A stretch of DNA of 64,000 nt from Mycolicibacterium phlei (GTDB lineage: Bacteria; Actinomycetota; Actinomycetes; Mycobacteriales; Mycobacteriaceae). Positions 18,425 to 24,822 of the stretch are shown one piece after another (the first letter of the stretch is position 1; the number at the start of each line of letters is the position of its first letter). The stretch is from positions 4,278,001-4,342,000 of the forward strand of contig NZ_CP014475.1 in the NCBI RefSeq assembly GCF_001583415.1, given 5' to 3'. Both the position numbers and the translations under genes were made by a program. The notes beneath the pieces are model-generated. The model was not told the origin of the DNA. It worked only from the letters and a program-made list of their open reading frames with translations, and ran no database searches.

Positions 18425-19776
18425 CACTGACCACCCCCTCCGTGCGGAACCGGCTCACCCGGTGCGGGCACCGCCACGGGACTCGGCGTCGGCAGCGGGG
18501 TGGAACCCATCCCCGGCGGCGACGCGGCAGGCGGACCCGGCGGCGGACCGCCCGGCGGCGGCGCGGGCAGCGGTTCGCGGTACGGGTAGCAGCCCGTCGG
18601 ACCCGGCAGCGGGATCCCCGGCGGGCCACAGCCCTGGTCACCCGGATTACCGGTGATGGCATCGGGAATCGTCAGGCGCGGCTCGCCGCCCTGACCGGTG
18701 CGCGGGTACGGGATCGGCATCGCCGGGGTACCCGGCTGGCCCACCTGCGGGTCGCTGCGCTCCGACGGCAGCAGCACGTTCGGATCGAGCCCGAGGTCGG
18801 AGAACGCGACGTCGATGAACGGCTGCAGGAACTGCCCGGGCAGCAGGTTGGCCACATACGTCTTGAAGAACGGGCCCGACGACACCGACTCACCCAGCGA
18901 CATCGCGTACGAGTTCAGCAGGCTCAACGACTTCTGCAGCCGCTCCTTGCGGTTGTCGAGGATGGTCAGCACCCCGTTGAGCTTGTCCAGCGCGGGTTTC
19001 ATCGTCGCCCGGTTCTCACCGATGAACGCCTGCAACTGATGGCTCAGCGCCGAGACGTTCGCCGAGATCGAGTCGACCGCCGCGGCCTGCGTCTGCAGTT
19101 CGGCCAGCAGCGCGTTGGTGTTCGACACCAGGCCGACGATCTGGTTGCTGCGCTCGGCCAGCACGGTGGTGGCCTTGTCCGCGTTCTCCAACAGGCCGCG
19201 CAGCTCGGCGTCACGCGCGTTGAGGGTGTCGGAGAACCGGGCCACCCCCTCCACCGCGATCCGCAGATCCGGCGGGGTGTCGGCGAACGTCTCCGACAGC
19301 GTGCGCAGCGACTCCGAGAGCTGGTTGGTGTTCAGGCCGCTGATGGTGGCCGCCAGTTCGCCCAGCGCATCGGGCAACTGGTACGGCGAGGTGGTGCGGT
19401 CCAGCGGGATCGTGCCCTCCTGCTGCCCTTCGCCGCGCGAGTACACCTCGAGGATCTTGGTGCCCAGCAGGCCCTTGGTCTTGATCGCAGCCTCGGTGCG
19501 GTCACCGAGCCGGATGCTCTTGTCGACGGTGAACTTCACGAGCACGCTCTGCCCGTCGAGTTCGATACCGGTCACCTTGCCGACCTGGAAACCCGACACC
19601 TGCACACCGGCGTCGGGCATCAGCCCGCCCGCCTCGGCGAAGTGGGCGGTGTACTCCCTGCCCTGGTTGAAGAACGGCAGCCGGTCGTAGTTGATCGCGC
19701 CGAGCACGACGGCGATGGTCACCGCCAGGCCGACGGCGCCGACGATCAGTTGATTGCGTTCGGAGAACGGCTTCAC
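18424..19776 (-). CDS. mceC: MceC subunit of Mce importer
   Basis: A protein of about 450 residues. A membrane segment (LIVGAVGLAVTIAVVLGA, about 10-27) is followed by the MCE domain (VQVSGFQVGKVTGIELDG near 63-80) and a helical region. The strongly Pro/Gly-rich tail of about 100 residues (PPPGGPPPGPPAASPPG) is intrinsically disordered. I chose GTG 19776 because GTGA overlaps the mceB stop exactly like the other junctions in this operon and GGGGAG lies 12 bp upstream; GTG 19788 is possible but would sit directly on that ribosome site. Confidence 0.9.
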   Translation of the reverse strand: MKPFSERNQLIVGAVGLAVTIAVVLGAINYDRLPFFNQGREYTAHFAEAGGLMPDAGVQVSGFQVGKVTGIELDGQSVLVKFTVDKSIRLGDRTEAAIKTKGLLGTKILEVYSRGEGQQEGTIPLDRTTSPYQLPDALGELAATISGLNTNQLSESLRTLSETFADTPPDLRIAVEGVARFSDTLNARDAELRGLLENADKATTVLAERSNQIVGLVSNTNALLAELQTQAAAVDSISANVSALSHQLQAFIGENRATMKPALDKLNGVLTILDNRKERLQKSLSLLNSYAMSLGESVSSGPFFKTYVANLLPGQFLQPFIDVAFSDLGLDPNVLLPSERSDPQVGQPGTPAMPIPYPRTGQGGEPRLTIPDAITGNPGDQGCGPPGIPLPGPTGCYPYREPLPAPPPGGPPPGPPAASPPGMGSTPLPTPSPVAVPAPGEPVPHGGGGQ

Positions 19777-20804
19777 CTGGGTGCGCACCTCCCCGTGGAC
19801 TGACCGGCGACCTTCACATACACCGGCTGACCGCCCTTGCCGTTGAGCTTGAGGACGATGTCGCACAGGTAGAACGAGAAGAAGTCACCGTAGATGCCTT
19901 GCCGGGCCAGCGCCTGGTACGCGTCGGGCAACGTGTTGATCAGGTTGTCGAAGTACTCGTGGTCGGCGACGACGATGCCTGCGGCGCGGTCGGTTTCGGT
20001 CAGCGTCTTGTTGAACGCCGGCCGCGACTGGTCCAGCAGGTCGGCCACGCTACCGGCGGCGGCGTTGGTGTAGGCCAGGCCGTCGGCGATCTCCGAACGC
20101 CGGTCCGACAGCGTCGCAACCAGTTCCGACAGCGAGTCCACCGCCTTGCTGAACTGGTCGCTCTGCCCGCCCAGCGAGCCGAGCACCGAGTTGAGGTTGA
20201 CGATGACCTCTCCGATCAGCTGGTCGCGGTCGGCCAGCGTGTTGGTCAGCGCGGCGGTCTGCGCGAGGAACGAGTTGATCGTCCCGCCCTGCCCCTGCAG
20301 CGCCGAGATCAGTTGTCCGGAAAGCGCGTTGACCTGGTCGGGATCCAGCGCGCGGAACAGCGGGCGGAAGCCGCCGATCAGCGCGTCGAGGTCCAGTGCC
20401 GGCGATGTGCGCGCCAGCGGGATGGTGTCACCCGGGTTGAGCCGCTTGGTGCCGCCCGCACCCTCCTCCAGCGCCAGGTAGCGGCCGCCGATCAGGTCGT
20501 CGTAGCGGATCACCGCCCGGCTGCCCTCGGTCAGCACCACCGACCTGTCGGTGGTGAACTCCACCAGCGCGGTGGTGTCCGGTTGGATCGCAACCTTTTT
20601 CACCTGGCCGACCTCGACGCCGGCGATCCGCACGAAGTCGTTGGTCTCCAGACCGGTGACGTTGGTGAACTGCGCGCGGTAGGTGTTGGTCTCCTCGCCG
20701 AAGCGCAACTGGCCGAACACCGCGAACAGCCCGAACACGCCGAGCGCGCACACCAGCAGGAACGCGGTCAGGCGGATGGCGTCGCCACGGAACTTGCCTC
20801 TCAT
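19773..20804 (-). CDS. mceB: MceB subunit of Mce importer
   Basis: A 343-residue Mce protein, the shortest of the six here. The membrane segment is LTAFLLVCALGVFGLFAVFG (about residues 12-31). The MCE domain includes VRIAGVEVGQVKKVAIQ near 57-73. No Pro-rich tail is present and it ends in a basic segment (STGRCAPR), as is usual for MceB. Start ATG 20804 overlaps the mceA stop as ATGA, which suggests translational coupling. Confidence 0.92.
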   Translation of the reverse strand: MRGKFRGDAIRLTAFLLVCALGVFGLFAVFGQLRFGEETNTYRAQFTNVTGLETNDFVRIAGVEVGQVKKVAIQPDTTALVEFTTDRSVVLTEGSRAVIRYDDLIGGRYLALEEGAGGTKRLNPGDTIPLARTSPALDLDALIGGFRPLFRALDPDQVNALSGQLISALQGQGGTINSFLAQTAALTNTLADRDQLIGEVIVNLNSVLGSLGGQSDQFSKAVDSLSELVATLSDRRSEIADGLAYTNAAAGSVADLLDQSRPAFNKTLTETDRAAGIVVADHEYFDNLINTLPDAYQALARQGIYGDFFSFYLCDIVLKLNGKGGQPVYVKVAGQSTGRCAPR

Positions 20805-22252
20805 CCGCCCGGCACCACCTCTCGGGGCAGCGGCACCGGCGGCAGCGGCGTCGGCTGCATCTGGGCAGGCGCGTGCACGATGAACGGCTCGCTGCCCGGC
20901 GTCGGGCCCGGATCCCGCGGCCGCATCGGCGGCGGGGCGGGCGGCAGCCCCGGCCACAGCGGGGTGCCGTCGTCGGCGTACAGGTCCGCACCGTAGGCGG
21001 GCGCACCCGGATAGGGCACCGGGCCGATCGCGGGTCCGCCGAACAGGTTGCGGATGCTCGGCGGCTCGGGCACCGCACGCGTGGTCGGCAGGTAGTTCAT
21101 GTAGCCGGGGAAGCCGATGCCCGGGTTGGGCCGCCAGTCGATGCCGCGGCCGAATCCGGTGTTGGTCACCAGGTTTCGCACCGGCCAGTTGTCGGCGACC
21201 ACCGGCAGCGAACCGCAGCCGGGCTTACCGCCGGGACCGCCCTTGGCGCCGACGATCGGCAGGTGGTCCGGGTAGCGGTACGGGTCGTCGCCCAGCGACA
21301 GGCCCACGTCGAGGACCAGGGTGCGGCCGTTGCCGCCGGGGCCGTCGTAGCCGCCGTGGTCGAGCAGGTGCTTGGCGCCGACCAGCAGGCAGGTGAACGA
21401 CGGGCTGTACTTCTCCAGCAGCCGCGTCGTCGGCTCCAGGGTGTTGATCGCCTTGATCAGGTTCTCCTGATTCGGTGCCAGCAGGCTGATTCCGCTGTTG
21501 GACAGGCCGATCGTGGCCAGCAGCAGCGCGTCGAGCTGTTTGGTGTTCTGCACCACCGTCTCGCTGGTGGTGGCCGAGGCGTCCAGCGTGGCGAGGATGT
21601 CCTGCGCGGCACTGCTGAACGTGTTGTTGAACGCGGTCAGCGCCCGCCAGTCCTCGCGGATCGTCTCGTTGCGCGGATTGAGTTCCAGCAGAACCTCATT
21701 CGCGGCGGTGACGGCCTCGCCCATGCGTTCGCCCTGACCGCGGACACCCTCGGCGAGCGCGGCCAGCGTGCTGTTCAGCTTGGCCGGGTCAACCTTGTCG
21801 AGCACCGACACCACGTTCTGGAAGACCGTGTTGACCTCGGTGGTGACGTTGCGCGAGGTGATCACCTGACCGGCCTGCAGCCGCTGCGGGCTGGGGTCGT
21901 CCGGGTACACCAGGTCGACGAACTTCGCGCCGAACACCGTCGTCGCCCGGATCTGCGCCTCCACATTGGCCGGGATGAACTGCAGCTTGTCCTTGTCGAT
22001 CTCGAGCTTCAGCGTGACCGGCTCACTGCCGCCGCTGATCTCGGTGACCTTGCCCACCTGGACACCGCGCAGCTTGACCTTCGCGTTGGTCTCCATCACC
22101 AGACCGGCGCGCTCGGAGGTGAGCGTCACCGGAACCCCGCGGTTCATGGTGCCCGCGAACATCGCGTACGTCAGCCAGATCAGCAGCGCGAAGATCACCG
22201 TCAGGATCAGCGCGTGCCAACCCGGGTGCAGGCCCTCGTCGTCGAATTCCAT
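20801..22252 (-). CDS. mceA: MceA subunit of Mce importer
   Basis: A 483-residue Mce protein. The membrane segment is WHALILTVIFALLIWLTYAM (about 12-31). The MCE domain follows (VKLRGVQVGKVTEISGG near 58-74), then a long helical region and a Pro-rich tail. The tail segment LVGAKHLLD..GGNGRTLVLDVGL is typical of MceA proteins. ATG 22252 lies 4 bp after the yrbEB stop. As the first Mce protein it usually contacts the permease pair. Confidence 0.92.
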   Translation of the reverse strand: MEFDDEGLHPGWHALILTVIFALLIWLTYAMFAGTMNRGVPVTLTSERAGLVMETNAKVKLRGVQVGKVTEISGGSEPVTLKLEIDKDKLQFIPANVEAQIRATTVFGAKFVDLVYPDDPSPQRLQAGQVITSRNVTTEVNTVFQNVVSVLDKVDPAKLNSTLAALAEGVRGQGERMGEAVTAANEVLLELNPRNETIREDWRALTAFNNTFSSAAQDILATLDASATTSETVVQNTKQLDALLLATIGLSNSGISLLAPNQENLIKAINTLEPTTRLLEKYSPSFTCLLVGAKHLLDHGGYDGPGGNGRTLVLDVGLSLGDDPYRYPDHLPIVGAKGGPGGKPGCGSLPVVADNWPVRNLVTNTGFGRGIDWRPNPGIGFPGYMNYLPTTRAVPEPPSIRNLFGGPAIGPVPYPGAPAYGADLYADDGTPLWPGLPPAPPPMRPRDPGPTPGSEPFIVHAPAQMQPTPLPPVPLPREVVPGG

Positions 22253-22256
22253 TGCG

Positions 22257-23111
22257 CTACCCGGCCAGGTTGAAGTTTCCGGACTGGCCGTAGACGGCCA
22301 GTGAGATCATCACCAGAACAACGGCGGACACGATCAGCGATGTCCGCACGGCACGGCCCACGGCCTCGCCCACACCGGCCGGACCGCCGCCGGCCGTGTA
22401 GCCGTAATAGGTGTGCACGAGCATGATCACCACCCCCAGCACGACGCACTGCAGGAACGACCAGATGAGGTCGGTGGGATTGAGGAACGTGCGGAAGTAG
22501 TGGTCGTACACGCCCGTTGACTGACCGTAGAGCACGGTGGTGCCGAACCGGGCGGCCCAGAACGCCGCGATCACGCCGACGCAGTACAGCGGGACGACCA
22601 CGAACAGGCCGGCCACCACCCGCGTCGACGCCAGATAGGCGATGCTGCGGATGCCCATCACCTCGAGCGCGTCGATCTCCTCGTTGATGCGCATCGCGCC
22701 GAGTTGCGCGGTGGCACCGGCACCGATCGTCGCCGCCAGCGCGACCGCCGTGGTGGCGGGCGCGATCAGCCGCACGTTGAAGAACGCCGACGCGAACCCG
22801 GTCAGCGCCTCCACACCGATCTCGGAGAAGTCCGTGTACCCCTGCACGGCGACCAGCGCGCCCGTCGTCACCGTCAGGAAGCCGACGATCGCGACGGTGC
22901 CGCCGATGATGATCAACGCGCCTGCACCCAAACCCATCTGGGCGATGAGCCGGATCAGCTCCACCCGGTAGTGGGTGAACGCGTAGAGCACCGACCGCAG
23001 CGTGCGGCCGTAGAACTTGGTCTGCGACCCGAACCGGAACCACGAATCGGCGACGCCGCGGTAGCGCGCCTTGAGCCACGGGAACTGAGAATGCGGGCGC
23101 GAGATCGTCAT
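22257..23111 (-). CDS. yrbEB: YrbEB (MlaE-type) permease of Mce importer
   Basis: A 284-residue integral membrane protein of the MlaE/YrbE permease family with 5-6 membrane segments. Family segments include TDFSEIGVEALTGFASAFFNVRLIAP, the interface helix region AQLGAMRINEEIDALEVMGI (EQ-loop-like, near residue 135-155), and GPAGVGEAVGRAVRTSLI near the end. It should pair with YrbEA and an ATPase (MceG/Mkl, not in this window). ATG 23111 overlaps the yrbEA stop as ATGA; the longer open frame upstream lies inside yrbEA. Confidence 0.93.
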   Translation of the reverse strand: MTISRPHSQFPWLKARYRGVADSWFRFGSQTKFYGRTLRSVLYAFTHYRVELIRLIAQMGLGAGALIIIGGTVAIVGFLTVTTGALVAVQGYTDFSEIGVEALTGFASAFFNVRLIAPATTAVALAATIGAGATAQLGAMRINEEIDALEVMGIRSIAYLASTRVVAGLFVVVPLYCVGVIAAFWAARFGTTVLYGQSTGVYDHYFRTFLNPTDLIWSFLQCVVLGVVIMLVHTYYGYTAGGGPAGVGEAVGRAVRTSLIVSAVVLVMISLAVYGQSGNFNLAG

Positions 23112-23875
23112 AACGTCACCTTCACGGCGACGGCGGTGGCCACGATGTTGATCGCGAACAGGGCCATGAACGTGAAGACGACGGTCTCGTTGACGGCGTT
23201 GCCGACCCCCGCCGGGCCGCCGCCCACCGAAATCCCCTTGTAGCAGGCGATCAGACCGGCCGACATACCGAACAGCGCGGCCTTGATGAGGGCGATGACG
23301 ACGTCGACGGTGCCGATGATCAGCGTCAGCCCGGCCGCGAACGCACCCGGGTTGACGTTCTGGATGTATACGCAGAAGAAGTAGGCACCGGCCAGGCCGA
23401 CCAGAATCACGCTCGCCGACAACGCCAGTGACACCAGCGTCGCCGCCAGCACCCGCGGCACCACCAGGGTCTGGATCGGGTCGACCCCCATCACCCGCAG
23501 CGCGTCGAGCTCCTCGCGGATGGTTCGGGCGCCGAGGTCGGCGCACATCGCGGTGGCCCCGGCGCCGGCGACCACCAGCACCGTGACGATCGGGCCGATC
23601 TGGCGCACGGTGCCCAGCGCCGCACCGGTACCGGAGAAGTCGGCGGCGCCGAACTCCTTGAGCAGGATGTTGAACGTGAACGTCAGCAGAACCGTGTAGG
23701 GGATCGTCAGCAGCAGCGTCGGCACGATCGAGACGCGCGCGACGAACCAGGCCTGCGAGATGAACTCACGCCATGCGAAGGGCGGTCTGAACATCGCGAC
23801 GAAGGTGTCCAGCGTCATGGCGTAGAACCCGCCAAAAGCCCGCACAGGCTTGGCGATCACATCCGAGGCCACCAT
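23108..23875 (-). CDS. yrbEA: YrbEA (MlaE-type) permease of Mce importer
   Basis: A 255-residue MlaE/YrbE permease, first gene of the operon. It has the family segment ADLGARTIREELDALRVMGVDPIQTLVVPRVLA (coupling region for the ATPase) and GGGPAGVGNAVNETVV near the C-terminus, with about five hydrophobic helices. ATG 23875 is the first start in the frame. The promoter must lie in 23876-24111, where two dyad elements are found. A TetR regulator gene ends at 24112 on the same strand. Confidence 0.93.
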   Translation of the reverse strand: MVASDVIAKPVRAFGGFYAMTLDTFVAMFRPPFAWREFISQAWFVARVSIVPTLLLTIPYTVLLTFTFNILLKEFGAADFSGTGAALGTVRQIGPIVTVLVVAGAGATAMCADLGARTIREELDALRVMGVDPIQTLVVPRVLAATLVSLALSASVILVGLAGAYFFCVYIQNVNPGAFAAGLTLIIGTVDVVIALIKAALFGMSAGLIACYKGISVGGGPAGVGNAVNETVVFTFMALFAINIVATAVAVKVTL

Positions 23876-23961
23876 CAGTCGACGTTTCCTCGATTGCCCC
23901 TCACTGCCATAGGCCGCAGATCCCTCCGACTTCCAAACCGCGCCCTTACAGGCTGTGGGTG

Positions 23962-23978
23962 ACGTTACACGTGAACGT
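23962..23978. promoter_or_regulatory. Candidate operator upstream of mce operon (CACGTG-centred dyad)
   Basis: ACGTTACACGTGAACGT: a 17-bp dyad with arms ACGTT/AACGT around CACGTG, 87 bp before the yrbEA start. Only one symmetric position pair mismatches. The size and symmetry suit a TetR-family dimer, and the nearest TetR gene is 134 bp away. Binding is inference. Confidence 0.45.
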
Positions 23979-23995
23979 GCGGCAGCACGCTACAT

Positions 23996-24054
23996 CACTA
24001 ATTTCGCCAGCGGCAATATGACGGTGACCGGGGACACCATCGGCGAAATTCGTG
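23996..24054. repeat. 13-bp inverted repeat pair between TetR gene and mce operon
   Basis: CACTAATTTCGCC at 23996-24008 and GGCGAAATTCGTG at 24042-24054 are inverse complements except for one base, with 33 bp between. AT-rich cores in GC-rich DNA and the location right after the regulator gene suggest either paired regulator binding sites or a long hairpin. Both arms were read directly; function is inferred. Confidence 0.5.
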
Positions 24055-24111
24055 ATACGGGATACCGCGACGAGAAGGTTACCCGGGAGTAACTCGTGGC
24101 GCCGAGGAGGC

Positions 24112-24738
24112 TCACCTCGGCACCGCGCCCAGGGCGCGAAGTGCGAAATTCAGGATGCTCGCCTTGGCCTCGGCGATGCTGTCGGGGTCGTTGTAGTACA
24201 CGTTCGGCAGCACCCGGCTGACGATCGCGTTGATGGCCACCGCGTCGGGCTCCGGATCGGTCAGCGGGAACGATCCGTCTTCGCTGCCGAGCTGCAGGAT
24301 CCTGGTCAGGGAGCGCTCCCGGTCGGCGTGCGCCTTCTCCCGGGTCTCCACGTATCCCTTCGCGGCGCGGAGCTCGTCGGAGGCGATCACCCCGAAGTGC
24401 ATCCGGATCTCCTCGTCGAAGACCAGCCGGAACATCTCGTCGACCCAGGCCTCGAGCAGCTCCGTCGGCGTACCCCGGCCCTCCGCCACGACGTGGTCCA
24501 GCCGGTCCACCAGCGCGGCGGTCTCGTCGCGCAGCATGGCCAGGAACAGCTCGTCCTTGGAGGCGAAATGCCGGTAGAAAGCCCTGCTCGAGACGCCCGC
24601 CCGCTGCAGGATCGCGGCTACCGGGACCGGCCCGGAGTGCGGCTCGGACAGGCAGCCGTAAGCAGCCTCGATGATCCTCTGGCGGTCGTCGGCCGCGCTA
24701 TCTGGCTGCACGGGAGCAAAGTATATTGACGTCCTCAT
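24112..24738 (-). CDS. TetR/AcrR family transcriptional regulator
   Basis: A regulator of about 208 residues. The N-terminal TetR DNA-binding domain is clear: RQRIIEAAYGCLSE, then AAILQRAGVSSRAFYRHFASKDELFLAML (about residues 20-72). An all-helical ligand-binding domain follows. ATG 24738 is taken as start; an in-frame start at 24759 is possible and no strong ribosome site is seen, so translation may be leaderless. It sits directly upstream of, and in the same direction as, the mce operon, and diverges from the APH/aminotransferase fusion gene across 84 bp. It probably regulates the importer, as Mce3R (also TetR) does for mce3 in M. tuberculosis. Confidence 0.88.
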   Translation of the reverse strand: MRTSIYFAPVQPDSAADDRQRIIEAAYGCLSEPHSGPVPVAAILQRAGVSSRAFYRHFASKDELFLAMLRDETAALVDRLDHVVAEGRGTPTELLEAWVDEMFRLVFDEEIRMHFGVIASDELRAAKGYVETREKAHADRERSLTRILQLGSEDGSFPLTDPEPDAVAINAIVSRVLPNVYYNDPDSIAEAKASILNFALRALGAVPR

Positions 24739-24822
24739 CAAATCGCGCGCCCGATGCATGCGACGACGCGGCCCGATCCATGCCAGACTCTCCGGCGTGG
24801 TCAGCATGCACGGCATCGAAGA

